Assembly: GCA_963969365.1 (NCBI GenBank)
Contig: OZ017754.1
Location: 310,001 to 374,000, forward strand
From: Asterochloris sp. CNOR1
Taxonomy: Eukaryota; Chlorophyta; Trebouxiophyceae; Trebouxiales; Trebouxiaceae
Length of the DNA: 64,000 nt
Direction of reading: 5' to 3'
Part shown: positions 11,401-23,900 of the stretch, one piece after another
How positions within the stretch are numbered: position 1 is the first letter of the stretch
Layout: each line of letters begins with the position of its first letter
The notes under the pieces: generated by a model
What the model was told of the DNA's origin: nothing
Seen by the model: the letters and a program-made list of their open reading frames with translations, nothing else
Databases searched by the model: none
Program-made: the position numbers and the translations under genes

Positions 11401-12987
11401 AGTGGGGCCTGAATGCTGACAGGTCAGCAGCAGAATTTCAAGTGTGCTGCTTTGCAGCGCCTTGGTGCTGACGGGTCAGCAGCAGAGAATAGTGTGCTGC
11501 TCTGCCCACTGGCAGCTTGGTTACCTGGCAAGCGCCGAAGGTAACGCTTACGCAGGAGACCTTTGCAGAGCTGCAGCAGTGCTTTGGGGTGCAGCACATG
11601 GCAGCAGCAGGGGCAGTGTGCAGGCAAGCAATTTAAGAGCAGACCGTGACTTTGTGTGCTTTTAACACCAGAGCTTCACAAAGCAGCATTGGCAAACCCA
11701 CACCCTGCGTTGATCTTCTACTTGTGCAGGCCTCACCAACCACGTGCCACGCTGTGCAGCCTGGGGGGTCATTGTCCATCTTGTGCACGTGTGAGCAGCC
11801 AAGCACTTCCTCTCTCAGCATGGTAACACAAGCAGACCTCATTGTGAAGAGCATCATATGTGCTGACTGACTGCAGGCATGGGGAGGTGCTGGCTGGGAA
11901 GGATAAGGGGGACAGGGGGCCCTCTGGAAAGCAGTTCTTCATGACACAGGAGGCTGCAGGTCGCATTGAGGTGAGCAGTCAGCAGCTTGCCTGTGAACAG
12001 CTTTTGGCTGGCAGGTACATGCGAGGTGGGGCGGGGGCCAGTCCTCTGTGTCACAGGAGGCTGCATGACCCATCGAGGTGAGCAGCTGGCCTGTGGAGAG
12101 GTCTTGGCCAACAAGTACACATAGGACACAGGTCTTGACGTCACAAGAGGCTGCAAGTTGCATTATGGTGATCAGCTCAGGTGCAGGGCAGCTGCAGCAC
12201 TTGGCAATTCCAGCTTTGTCCCGTCTATGCGCAATTAGTGGCTGACACCCACCATGTCACCTACCACTGGCTACTGCACCTGCCCTCACCAGCTACATCA
12301 AACATGGCTGCAGCTACCTTTCTCGTGGCTAAGCAGTCGCTTTCTCTGTCTACTGCTATGTTGCTCCTGCAGATCAAGGGTGTGCAGCAGGAGGCAGCAG
12401 AACTACTGCAAGCCATTGCAAGTCAGCAGGCAGGGGGCAATGTCTCAGCCAAACCAGCAGCTGCATGTCACACCTTTGGCCGACTGCTGGCTGAGCATGA
12501 GCCATGTTCTCTGCAGGAGGAGGACATAGACGACGGAGATGCCACAGACTATGAGGATGACGCTTCAGCTAATGGCGTCTCAGGCGCTGTGTCAATACGT
12601 GCCACGGAAGATCCTCAAGGTGGGTCACGACTGCGCATCTGCTGCAGCCTTGTGACAGGTGCACTTGCTCTGGGTGATGTGGCTGGCAAAGGCTGGGCAG
12701 ATCAAGGGTGACAAGCATCCTGACCATGGGTCATGCTTGCAGCAGCAGCATGCAGCGCAGGGAGCACCTGGAGATCAGAAACCGCCTAGCATCCTCATTG
12801 CTAGTCACGCTGACTGAGCACTATAATTTTGAGCTGGACGACCCCATGAAATTTCCAATGCACAGCTGATGATGCTGTCCTCAAGCTGTCATAGGTGCCT
12901 GCTGAGCTGATGTTGATCTCTGCTGCAGAGGAGAGCGATGAGGACGACGATGTCTTGGATGACTTTTTGGCAACCAAGGGACAATGA
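8456..12987 (+). CDS. RWDD1: RWD domain-containing protein (RWDD1/DFRP2 type)
   Basis: Eight exons (8456-8528, 8640-8741, 9103-9172, 9903-10032, 11194-11363, 11877-11970, 12517-12619, 12929-12987) sum to 267 codons, giving 266 residues; plant and animal relatives are about 245-250. The start MTDYAGEQEMEIQAMESIL is the typical RWD opening. The YPDEAPL motif follows in exon 3, and exon 4 encodes NLGMAMLYTLVSAAQEWM, the signature helix of this family. Exons 5-6 hold the ETFVEWRHWF and GKQFF blocks, and the C-terminus is acidic as in relatives. Family members bind DRG2-type GTPases and associate with translation. Exon 2 is the least certain and would use a GC donor (8742). A longer form of exon 7 starting near 12373 is also open. 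Introns 3, 4 and 6 contain degenerate copies of adjoining exon edges. Confidence 0.88.
9541..9902 (+). repeat. Decayed tandem copies of the exon 4 acceptor edge (RWD gene)
   Basis: The real exon 4 begins after the CAG ending at 9902 with a GTTCAGGGCCTCAGCA-type sequence. Similar stretches preceded by a gcagc- or gaatt-type sequence occur at about 9541-9590, 9618-9665 and 9712-9765. Each is in the same orientation and similarity fades after 25-45 bases. A weaker remnant is visible near 9462. They look like successive local duplications of the intron-exon junction. Confidence 0.7.
10541..11193 (+). repeat. Decayed copies of the exon 5 acceptor edge (RWD gene)
   Basis: The real junction at 11193/11194 reads GCAG then GTGGGCGCTTCATCAGAG. 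Related blocks, each an acceptor-like segment followed by GCTTCA.CA.AG.CC.ATC, occur at about 10541-10590, 10841-10890, 10934-10980 and 11098-11140. Orientation is constant and the copies stay inside the intron. Confidence 0.7.
11945..12172 (+). repeat. Three copies of the exon 6 donor edge (RWD gene)
   Basis: The exon 6 end (ACACAGGAGGCTGCAGG, then GAG and a GTGAGCAG donor) is repeated near 12049-12085 and, more decayed, near 12139-12172. Spacing is about 90-100 bases. The first copy still carries GAGGTGAGCAG, so it could be recognised as a donor. Confidence 0.8.
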
Positions 12988-13117
12988 ATCCAGCCCCTGA
13001 TGCAATACCCCCTCCCTTCCCTGCTCTGTTATCTAGCATGCAAGCTAACTCCCTCTCTACTTGTCAATGCAAGTCACAGTTAGTGGTGGTCTCAGGCTTC
13101 AACAGCAAGGGTGGCTT

Positions 13118-16100
13118 TCATGCTGCAGACTTGTCAGGCCTGTGGGCTGCAATGGTGTCATCAAACGCCGGGCCGTTGGGGCTTGTGCTGCAGCTGCCGG
13201 CCATCTCTGCCCCCTTGCTGGGTTGAGAGGGTGCAATGGTGTCGTCTGGAGCTGGTGCTGGGCTGCTGGGACGCGTGCTGCCTCTGCTGGCCACCACGCT
13301 CTTGCTGCGTCCATGCTGCATATCCAGCTCCCTAAGCTCCAGTACAGGCCTGCGGGCAGGCCATAGGCTTCAGACGTGAGCCCTACGTGAAAGGCCAAGG
13401 GGTCAGAAAAGCCCACAAAGAGGAGTTTTCTTACTGGGCGCCAGCGGATGCCTGCAGGCGGGTAGGTCATGGCAAACTGTCCGTCTTGAGACCTCACTGC
13501 ACTTGCCTGGCTAGTGCCGCAGCCTGGGCCCCCTCTCCATGAACAGCTGGCTCTTGGTGCTGCATGGATCTCTCCATGCTGCCAGCCGGGCTCACGCTGG
13601 CTCTGGCCCCATGCCCTGCTGGCTCCCTGCCATCAGGCTGCGGCTGCAGGGCGCCAGCAGCTGCAGCGCTGGCCGCCTGGGCTGCAGGCTCTGAGGGGTG
13701 GGCTGCCTCTTCCATGCTGGGCAGCATGAGCTCGCTGTACTTCTGCAGGAGGCGCATCGAGTGGGCTTCCAGGGCCCCTGCAGACCATGTGTGTGTTTCA
13801 AGGCAGTGGATACAGGAGCAGAGGACTCTCACTTGCTGCATTGCGCGTCCCTTTCAGAATGCATCATGAAGGGGGGTGCAGCCCCAGCTGCATGCATCGC
13901 CCATCGCGTCTGCCAGCTGACGGGAACTTCTCTGGAGGGCACTGCAGATCTGTGTGCCTGGGAGTGCAGCCTCTCGTGCACAGGAACTCACTCAAGGCAG
14001 CCTCCAAGTTTTCCGGGGTGATGATCCCTGGTGGGCTCCCTGGTAGCAGCCGTGGTGATGTCTGCGGGTAGGCAGCCCATCTTCAGAAGATTCTCCAGGA
14101 AGGGAGCAATGGCAGACGCTGCCAAAGCAGAGCAGCTGTGCCAGGACCCTACATGGCGCCTGAATGACTGCCCAGAGTTGACATGACTCCATGACAGAGG
14201 CCTCACACATACACTTTTGTACCCCTCCCTCTTACTGACAGGGCATGTCAGCTGCACCCAGTGCGTGATGCACAACCACACCAGCCCCCATTACTCGCCA
14301 GAATAGCCCATCAGTGTGTGCGCATGGTATCCATCACGTTGCCCAGCACAGCAACATTGAGACCAGGCCACTGGCAGCAGGTGTCCCAAATAGTGCCCCA
14401 CAGCACAGCTACTGGTATCGACTTTTTGACATTGGAGACACCTGAACCGGTCAGCCCAGGCCCTGAACTGCCCCTCGGCCTAAGCACACTGTTGGACAAT
14501 GTTGACCAACCTGATTTAGGTCAGCAGCTCACTGGGCTGCACACCCTAGAGCGTGCATGGTTCTGGCCAGGCGCCCCAACAAGTCCTGCAGCTGTGTCTG
14601 CAAGCTGATGCGCCATCTGGCAGACCACCCGAATGCATGTACTTTTGGTACCTATCAGCAGCTCATGGCATGGCATAGCATCGTTCCCGCCATAGGTCTC
14701 CATGGGAGTCAACCTGCCGTTTGACAGTTCCACCCGAAGCATGCGCTTTGGTGGACTCATCAGCAGCTCACTGGGATGGTGCAGCCCAGGGCGTGCATGA
14801 CGCTGGCAAGGTCTCCCATCAGGCCCTGCAGCTGCCCCTGCGACTCCGCACACTTGCTGTGCCAGCGCTCGGCGCGCTGGTGAGCCTCGGTGACCTGCCT
14901 GCCCAGCTGCGTGCTCAGCACCTTCAGGCCTTCATCTGCACGCACGTTCCTCTCCCTGCAGGAACCTTGAATGTTGCGATTGGTTGCTGTTGCTTGGTTG
15001 CTCAGTGAAAGTTCACCCACTGTCAGGCAGGATTGAGCAGATCACAGCAATGGCTCTGCCAGGAAGAGCTGGCAGCCACGTCCTGTGTCCAGATAGGTAG
15101 ATGTTGGGATACTGGCTTGCCTAAGGTGGTGGGTAGCTGTGCATGCTGATAAGGTTGCAGTGTGCAGTGGCAGGCTTTAGCAAACCGATGCCAGCACTGT
15201 GCATGCCCTTTTACAGAGAGCCTGCCACAGCAATAGCGATGCACAGCTCAGCTGCATTTCATCTCAATTCCGGGGTCCACCCATGCTCTCCTGCAAGCCT
15301 TTGCACCCTGTTCCAGCATGTACATGCAGGAGTGACTGCAGCTCAAGCCTTTGCACACATTTAGCACTGCAGTGAAGTGCCTGATGAGTCACCTGAGGGC
15401 TGCGATGCGCATCCAGCAAACCCACACAGGCTGCACAGCCCACCTGAGAGCTGCAATGCGAGTGTGCGCCTGCATGATCCCCTCATGTAGGGCTGCCGCT
15501 TGCTGGCCCAGGCTGGCCACATAGCTGAACAGTGCAAAGTTGACGTCCTCAGCATCAATGAACTGCTGCACCAGCTGCCCCAGGTCATCGATTCCAGCCA
15601 CCTGCTGCATGCTGGCAAAGTGCTCGGCTGCCTGGCGCTCCTGCAGAATAGAGGAGGGCTGCCCTGTGAGGGCTTAGGCTTGGTATGCCCCCCAAGTGCT
15701 TCATTTGAGTGCTATACTGCCTGATGACTCTTTGGCTCTGGTACTTGGAGCGGCTACGGTCATGAACTGGGGTGGCAAAGGAGGGGGCGGCCCTATGAGC
15801 ATCATTGCCAGCCATGCACTCTGCACAGCCAAATGTCAACCCACAGGTTGAGCCAGTGGGCTGCCACAGCTGAGAGGCTACTGCAACACCCTGTACAGCT
15901 GGCCAACTTGAGACTCACAGCAGCAAAGGCCTATCCAGGTCTGTTTGATTTGAGCAGATAGGGTCGCAGGCCATGCAGCTGAAAGTCACACTACCCCGCC
16001 TGCAGAAGCACTACCAGTTATCGGAGCAGTCAGGTCACATGGTCTGCCAGAAAGGGTGCCCTGTCTGCAGCACCAGACTGTACTGTTCACCATGTTGCGC

Positions 16101-19100
16101 ACTCAAGTTGGTGAGCTCCCAGTCTAGGGCACATCTTGGGCCAAAGAGAATAAGACTGCATCATGCACATGATGCACCCTGTGCTCGTTCTTGCTCGCAT
16201 GATCAGAGTGCGCACCATGTTGGGCGTCCAGGTCACACGATTGCGTGCCAGGGAGCTCATGCTGCGCCGCAGGGGGCTTCCGGGGAGCTGCTGAGCCACC
16301 TGGCGCCTCAGCTGCCTCAGCTTTGCATCGGCCTCCAGCAGCTGCCGCAACTCTGTCATCTGCCCCTCGAAGGCCACCTGCAGCAGCGTGCATGTGTGCA
16401 GCTCTGGCGCCATACAAGCAGACATCTCTGCATCCGCCGTCAGCAGCGAGAGCAAGCCTTTCTGCGGCGTCGCCCACCACGGCACAACAGCAGCATGTCA
16501 CATGTGCCTGTGTAAGTTTGCAACAGGCGTTCTAGCGGTGCTGGCGCAGCTTGCCTGAGTCCATGAGCCCTTTGTGCCCGGTGGTGCTGCCGCTCAGCCT
16601 GTGCTAGCCGTTGCCACTCTCACCTCACTGTGCTTGCAGAGAGGCTGCCGCAGCCTGCACCTGCCTCTGTGCCTGCCCATCGGCTCGTGTCCTATGAGCA
16701 TGGCATGCGGTCTGTTACGGCGGCCTCACTTCGTGCTGCCTCACCTGCTCAGCATCCCCCTGTGCCTGCAGGGATGCCACCTCAGCCTGCGCTTGCCCAT
16801 GCGCAGCCTCTGCTGCGCTGGCTGCCTCCTGCAGCGCAGCGGCCTGCTCCCGCGCAGCCGCCAGCTGCCCCTCCAAGCGACTGTATATGCCGTCGAAGAC
16901 GCTCTGCTGCCGCCTGCAGAGAGGTGCACCGTGCAACCATTGCTGCTGGAGTGTCAGCTGCTTGTGGCAAAGCCCATGAACCCCCTTGAACATATACTGC
17001 TGACCCTAAAGGGGGTATGTTGTGGGGTCACTCTGTAGCATGAACGGCGGAAATTGAGGGCGGCTGGGTGGGGTAGGTGGCCACCAAACATGCTCTGCAG
17101 GTTTGGTTTGCAGGTTGCGGGTGTGGGTGCTCTGCTTTGTGACCCATGTCAGCCATACCAGCAAGAGTGGTGCCACAGCCCATTCCGTTCCTGTCAGACC
17201 AGACCCGATCATTGCATCAGGTCACACGGAGTATGCCGGGTTCACCCAGCAGCAAAGTCTGTGCAATCATGCTGCTGAACTGCCAGAAACGCTGTATCTG
17301 CCCCTCTGTTGCGCAGCTGTCAAGGCTCATGTCTCTCTGGCTGAAGCCTTCTCCTGGGCCAACATCCCGCCCTGAGGCCGCTGTGCCCTGGCGGTCATTG
17401 CATTTGCAGCATCTTGTTAACCAGTCCTGTGCCCCACTTACAAACCCCCATGATAACATGAAGGACAATCAAGCTCTGTCTTGGCCACTCAGCCTTGAGG
17501 GACTGTCATGCTGTGTTCTTGTTTTTCAGCAACCAAACTGCTGCACTGCTGCTCCTGCTGAAGTGTCCCCTGCCAGCTGCTGGGTCAGGCATTTGTGCTT
17601 GCCAGGCCCCAGTCTCACAACACAGATCAAGCAACCTACAAAGCTAAGCTCCTACCTGAGCTCAGCAGTCTCCTCAGCCAGCTGCCGGCCTTGAGCGATG
17701 GTACTGTTCAGCTTCCGCTTGGCCACGTCCACTCGAGTGGTCAGCTGCTCCTGCTGCAAGGCCCCCTTACGGCTGCTGTTGCGGGCGCCGTTGATCCCTC
17801 CCATGCTGGCACGAACCACCTTTGCCTGCAGTGATGGACCTAGACTACTGCGGCATGAAGCATGGCAGGAGGGCTTATGGATGTCGCAGGCCGACACGAT
17901 CCCCCAGCGCCTGCATGGCGCAGTGGTGGAGCTGCCATGGCATCTGGAGCGCACAGGACCTGGCAGTCTGGGAGGAGCAGGCTCTGGTGGTGTGAATCTG
18001 TTGCGCAGCACCGCATCACAGAGGCACACAAGCATGCAGAGGCTCTGCAGGAGTGTTTGCCCCTTGACAGGGCGGCTGTGCTGGGGCAGCTGACCGGTCT
18101 GGGTGACAGTATTGCCATTGGCTGTTCTGCTGTACAAGCATGCAGCAGCTGCGGCATGCTGGCCAAGAAAAATTGCCGCAAGAATTGTGGGGCAGGCCAG
18201 CGGGCTGGCAGCAGATTTGGTGCACATGGTCGGCAAGTCAGCCCAAGCACAGTTGGGCCGCCTGGGGTCACCAAGGTCAGGGCAGTCAGCACTTGTTCAC
18301 GGCAAGGTACAGCCTGGTGTCAGCTCGCAGCTCCTGGCTGCATCAACGCCGGCTCACAGCGCGCACCTTCCCCTGGCAATCAGCGCTCTGCTGCTTCAGC
18401 GCGGCAATGTGCTCCTTCTCCGTCTCAATCTGCATGCCACACCCCAGAGGGCTTTACGGCCCTCCGCTGCTTTGAGCGATGCACGCGACATTACATGCCA
18501 GGCAACAGGCAGATCAGAAAACGTGACAGCAGGGCCAGCGCATTGCGTCGGTCACAGGTGTCACAGCAGCTGGAGACTGTGACCAATGCCACTGTGCAGG
18601 CAGGATTCTGCAGCTGTTGTGGAGTGGCATTGGAGACAACTTCTGCCGGAGCACCTGCATTTTTCATGCAGCAGTCAACCCCTCCCCACCTGGTGCTGGA
18701 AGCTGTCTACGAGGTCTGTCAGCTGCGCCAGCCTGTGCTGCTGGGTGCCGGTGGGCATTGCATGCTCTGTCTGCAGCAGTAGCAGCACACAAGAGCCCAG
18801 CTGAATGGGTTCTGGTGTCAGGAACGATGAGATGACCAAGGCAAGCAAGCCTAGGCAAGCATGCTGCCTGGTACTGCTGCTTTGTGCAGCTCAAGCTCAG
18901 AGCAGCACCCAGCACCAGCTTCGTTGTGCTGCTGTGAGACCATTCATGCATGAATGCCGCAGCTGCTTGGTGCTGCCTGGAGTGCACCAAGCCTCCCTGC
19001 ATTGGCTGGAGACTTCTCGGGGGTGCACGTAGCAGCCACACAGGGCTGCTAGGATACCAAGCCAGCACAACCCAGCAAGCACAAGGCTGACCTGCGCTTC

Positions 19101-19304
19101 TTTGCTGAGGCGATCCTTCATCGTCTGATTCTCCACCTTCAGCTGCTGAATGATGGCCCGCTGCTGCTGCATGGTGCGGCCAGTCTCCTCTGTATAAGCT
19201 TTCTTAGCATTGTCTATCATCTTCAGCTGTTTCTGGATCTCTAGGATGGTGGAGTCCATTGAAGCAGCTCCACAGGCTGGCGCCCTGGGCCAAGCAACCT
19301 CCAT
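13118..19304 (-). CDS. ODA1: Outer dynein arm docking complex subunit, ODA1/DC2 (ODAD1/CCDC114) type
   Basis: Eleven minus-strand exons were inferred: 19304-19092, 18770-18690, 18429-18367, 17825-17656, 16913-16745, 16377-16237 (end uncertain), 15640-15444, 14955-14772, 14061-13992, 13777-13507 (GC donor; a GT donor at 13498 also fits the phase) and 13349-13118. They total 597 codons, and the Chlamydomonas protein is of similar size. The protein is almost entirely coiled coil. Family landmarks occur in order: a MGGIN block, the FDGIYSRLEGQL helix, and GIDDLGQLVQQFIDAEDVNFA, which matches the docking-protein signature around 'FIxAEDxNFxLFxYV'. A GIITPENLEAAL/KYSELML region follows, then a low-complexity Ser/Pro/Ala tail. 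This subunit attaches outer-arm dynein to axonemal doublets. A second in-frame ATG at 19259 is possible. The gene lies 445 bases head to head with a roadblock dynein light chain. Confidence 0.85.
14521..14610 (-). repeat. Copy of the docking-protein exon 8 donor edge inside the following intron
   Basis: On the plus strand the real exon end at 14761-14850 contains CAGCAGCTCACTGGGATGG and GGCCCTGCAGCTG. A clearly related segment (CAGCAGCTCACTGGGCTG, then ...GTCCTGCAGCTG) lies at 14521-14610. Same orientation, about 240 bases away, on the intron side. Confidence 0.75.
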
Positions 19305-19748
19305 CCAGGCTTTGCCCTGTTGCTTCGGAGGCTAGACCTGTGCAGATTGCACTGTGTGCTGACAGGCACTGGCTGCCCAGGTTACCCCTTGCTGAGTCTG
19401 CACAGGCAGTTCTGCGTCAGCCCAGAAGCAGACCTACGGCAGTTCGACAGCTTTGACCCAGCCTGCGAGGGAAAATCCAGGGAAACACAGGTCGTCAGGG
19501 AGAACCTCGAAGCGCAGCAATTCCTTTCAGAAGAGTCCTGCGAGTGATCATCCTTAAGCGGAAACGGCACACTCATCAGGTGAGCTGCAGACAATGTCGC
19601 CATGCGATGCAGCAGTAGCAAAAGCAGTGGAGACATCTTGCAGGCAGGACTGAAGCCTGGGTGCATTGCGCTTTCTGGTAGTAGACAGTCTGTTCCAGTG
19701 TCAATGCCACAGAACAGCACTTGAATAGAAGAACATCAGCAGGCAACA

Positions 19749-20363
19749 ATGTCTACATCGCAAGAACAGCAAAGCCTGGTTTCTGCAAACCAGCTGCCTT
19801 CTCCCCTTGTGCAGACCATGGGAGATATCACTGTTGTCGAGGAGACGCTGAAGCGAATCAGCTCACACAAGGGAGTTTTGGGAGTCATCATCATCAGCGG
19901 GGATGGCATCCCAATCAGGTGAGCTGCATGCCCAGCTACAGCAGTACAGCCAATGCAGCAGGTGCACACATAGCAGAGGACAGTGCAGTGGTCTATCTGC
20001 ATGCTGTGCAGCCAGTGTGGTACACTGTCTTGCCCAGGATAGCAACACTGCAGAACACAGCAGCAACTGCCGCAATGCCAGGTCAGCAGCAGTGATGCAA
20101 AGCGCAGCATCAGCTACTCAGTCGGTCCTGCCCCCTACAGGAGCACCTTTGAAAACAATGTAGCAGTGCAGTATGCAGCCCTGGTGTCACACTTCACCAG
20201 CAAGGCTCGGAGTGCAGTCAAGATTGTCAGCAAAAACGACCCTGATAATGAGCTGCAATTCATCAGGATTCGCTCCAAGAAACATGAGATCATGATTGCC
20301 CCAGACTTTGACAAGGCACACGACTACCAGCTCATTGTTGTGCAGAATCCCTCTACAGACTGA
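19749..20363 (+). CDS. DYNLRB: Dynein light chain, roadblock/LC7 family
   Basis: Two exons, 19749-19918 and 20141-20363, are separated by a clean GT-AG intron with phase 2. They give 130 residues ending in TGA. From residue 28 the protein follows the roadblock family closely: [27 protein letters not shown], then [28 protein letters not shown] and a final VVQNPSTD. The family fold is a small alpha/beta domain that dimerises on dynein intermediate chains. About 27 residues precede the usual start. An in-frame ATG at 19819 could be the true initiator, which would restore the normal length near 105. The neighbouring docking-protein gene on the other strand supports a flagellar role, although LC7 proteins also serve cytoplasmic dynein. 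Confidence 0.95.
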
Positions 20364-20944
20364 AGATGTGGCTCTACATCCTCGTGCTAGGACTGCACCG
20401 CCATGACTTCTGCTGCTTCTGACAGGCTGTTCGCCAACATGCTGCTGTCCATGTCATGCGTGCCCCTTCTTGATTGATCAAATGCACAGCAGTAAAAACT
20501 GCAGCACCCCTCACTGCCACCCGGAATGCTCAGAGGACATGGACGAGCCATTCATGCAGCTGTGTTGCGGAGCTACAAGCTCTGAGGCCCCAGGGCGGCA
20601 GCCACCAATGCTGGGTGCCTGGGCAGCGTGGATACTTCATTTTGTTTTTGGAAGGGAAGCTATCTTGAAGACCTTCCTGGTGTTAGTGCCGGCTGAGGCC
20701 GGCACAGATATGGGGTTAGGGTTGCGCGGTCCCCATGTCAGTGGGAAGCCGTGTCGGTGCATGCACACAGCCCCAGCGGAGGAGTGCGTATCATGACCAC
20801 TCTTTTCTGGTATGAAGTACTAACGCCAACGACATGCCAAGCTGAAGTATGGGCGGAGTGTCAGGCCATGCCAGAACAACCCAAGGTGCCTGGCATTGAA
20901 TAGGCTGCATGTGCAGCAAGATTTTTAATCAAAGGCTGGAGGGG

Positions 20945-23900
20945 TCAGACAGCCTGCTTCAGAAAGATGCGCTGCACTGCAGTCATATACTGACTCATGT
21001 AGGTGTCCCATGTAAGAGGGTCGAGGGACATGGGCAGGTGCTGCCGCTCCTCAGCTGCCATTGCAGCTTGCAGGCGCGAGAGGTTGTGGGTGTCAAAAGT
21101 CAGATTGAAGTCCAGGAGTGGGGTGTTGTAGCGCTGCCAGGCCTGCAGGAATGGGCACAGCCGGTCTGAGTCCAGCTTGGTGTCTTGTGCTGCTTGAGGG
21201 GTGCAGTGGCATTGCCAGGCCAGCAGCCACATCACAGAACTGGGACAGCAAGCACACGATTTGCCAAATCAGAGATCTGCAGCCAGCTTTTCCAGGTGTC
21301 TGCCCTGTACAATTGCAATCGTGCCCCAATGTGGTGCCTTGCTCACCCTTCAGGCATCACACAACGACAAGCCGCCAAGCTGCTGCAGGGATACGTTGCA
21401 CTGCATTGACATGCAATGCAGCTCAGCAAAGCAACACCCGGCTTCCAGCGGTTGAGCTGCTAGTCAGTAATCTTACAACTGCTTGCAACAAACATCAGCT
21501 GACCAGAAAAGACCTACCTGCCAGCCATTGTAGAGACGAGCAGCCAGTTTGCCACGCCCTGCAGCGCGCAAGGCGCATGCCAATCCAGTGAATTTGGCCT
21601 CTGCCAGCGCAGTGCGCAGTCTGAACAGGGCAGGGTCTGTCACAATGTTGGCTCCCTGATAACGCGGGTAGGCTCCCAGCAGCACCCTGAAGGGGGGTGG
21701 GTGCTGCGTGAAGTGCTGCTGTATCAGCTGGAAGAATCGACCTGTTGTCAGCGGCCACTGGGCGGAAGTGCAGGCATGCACGACCAGGGGTGGCTGTACC
21801 TGCCTGCTGCTGCGAGCCTGCAGCCAAGGGACCAGAAGTGCGGAGTGCGCCAGGTGACTTTGCAGCGATGCAGGCATGTGCATTCAGAGCTCATTGCTGC
21901 GTGAGTCTGCAGCAATGGAGCCGAACTGAGGAAAGACGTTTTGTGCTGGGCAGATGGCAGCAGGAAAGCCACACGAGACAGGTGCAGACGCCAGATATGC
22001 TGGGCGGCTAGCAGATGCTGTGCAGGGGTGCAGGCATATCTGGGGGCTGTAAAGCCTGCCTGCTGCTGTAAGCCTGCGACCAAAGAAGAGGGGCAAATAT
22101 ATCAGGTTCAGGCGGACGCTGGACAGCGGTGCAGAAAGGACGCCTGTGCGCTTCTGCTACCATGAGCCTGCAGCTTGCTCTAAGAGCAGCTGCTGAGCAT
22201 TGTATCAGTACAGGATCTCTGGGAACTGGTAGGCCTGCACAGCAGGGAAGGTCTGACTCCTCCAGCAGGGCAAAGGTGAGATGATGTAGTGTCAACCAAG
22301 AGGCGACCATGCCTGTCAGGCCCTGGCTGTGCTGTTTACCAAGGCCTGACAGATGGGGCCAGGAGCCTGCCTTGAGCAAGTCAGCGGACTGAGCTGACTG
22401 CACCTGCCAGGCACTACCTATATAAGGTGGCCTCACCTGCTGGGATGTCACTGCAGCAGATGCCAGGATGGCAGAAGCCACCACGTCTGCTGGGACCAGT
22501 GCAAAAGTGTTGGCAGGCTGATGGCAGGTCCACGCAGCGATGCCTGCAGACAGAACAAGCTGTTTCTTGTGATTTGGAGCAGTCGAGCTGCACATCGCAG
22601 TGCAGCCTATTGACCAATTTTGTGAGTTTTGTGTTTCAGGCCATACCCCAATCTCAGAGGCCTTAAGGTGCAGCCAAACTGCAGGGAAGCCTGCTGACTA
22701 GGCGCCCCCAGCGGCACTGGACAGCCCAAAGACAGACAACCACACACCCATGTACAGGCCCCAGCACAGCCACGACAATGCCCCATCCGACCTGACATGG
22801 CATGCAGCCCACCACGGGCTGCCCGGAGGCCATGGCAAGCGCAGTGCCTTTGGCCTTTGCTGATGCGACGCAGACAGGGCAGTAAGCACAGTGGCTGCTG
22901 AATCAGACTATGCCAGCATGCAGTTCACCACAGCCCACCTGAAGCAATAGCAAGTGCAGCCCCTGTGGCTCCCGCAGCATTGCCTGAGAACCCTGGGTAG
23001 GGTTCCCCCATCAAGCCTCCAATGATGGAGGGGCGCACCACAGCCACTGGTAGGCTGTGGCTGTGGTGCTGCAGGACCATGCGCTCTGCGAGGCTCTTGG
23101 AGAGGCAGTAGGTGTTGGGAAAGCGCCAGTCCCGCAGCAGCTCTGTGGCCTGCAGTCACGAGCCTCAGCCACAGTTGCTTTGCTTCTGGCGCCAGCATTT
23201 GCTGTTTGCATCAGCTCCAGACAGTGGCCTGTTGCGCTGCTGCACTGCTGCCATACGAACACAGCATGGGCAGAAATGGTGCATGCAGATCAGTAGAGTA
23301 GTTGCCGCAACTGCTGCACACATCTAGCGTCAACATGACGGTGCTTACCTGGTGCTGAGCTGCCTCCGCAGGCAGGCGAGCCAGAGATGCTGCCAGCTCA
23401 TCAGGGGATGCACCCGGCAGCTCCGGTGCCTCAGCATGCTTGGCCTGAGACCCAGCCTGCCCGTCAAGGGGGTACACATGCTCCAGGACTCTGCTGCCTT
23501 TTGCAAGATTGCCATTGACAAATGCTGTAGAGACATGGACAAAGGCCTGCAGGTGCTTGAAGGTGCCTGCTACCTTCAAGAGCTCCTGCGTGGCCTGCAA
23601 CACATGGGATGCCATTGAGCACAGGCACTGAGCCAGTGGTATGCTGGTACTGTTTTCCTGAGGCAAATGGCTGCTTATGCCCCCTGGACGAAGGCATGAG
23701 CTCCGCATTGCCCTTGTGCAAGCCTGGGCGCCATGTATTGCAGCCCAGCCTGAATAACGCTGCATGTGCCTCTGTTGTGACCCGCATGTAAGCAAAGCTG
23801 CAGCAGTGTCCCCCAAGCAGCTCTCGTCATGATGCTCACTGAGTGCTGGGTGTGGAGCAGGACGCATGCACCCAAAGCCACTGCAGCTTTGGCTGTCGGT

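Noticed and set aside
22650-22900. Possible extra exon of the fatty acyl-CoA reductase
   Set aside because: Exons ending at 22939 and starting at 22543 join in phase and match the family with nothing missing. The stretch resembles a decayed copy of the 22939 donor region.
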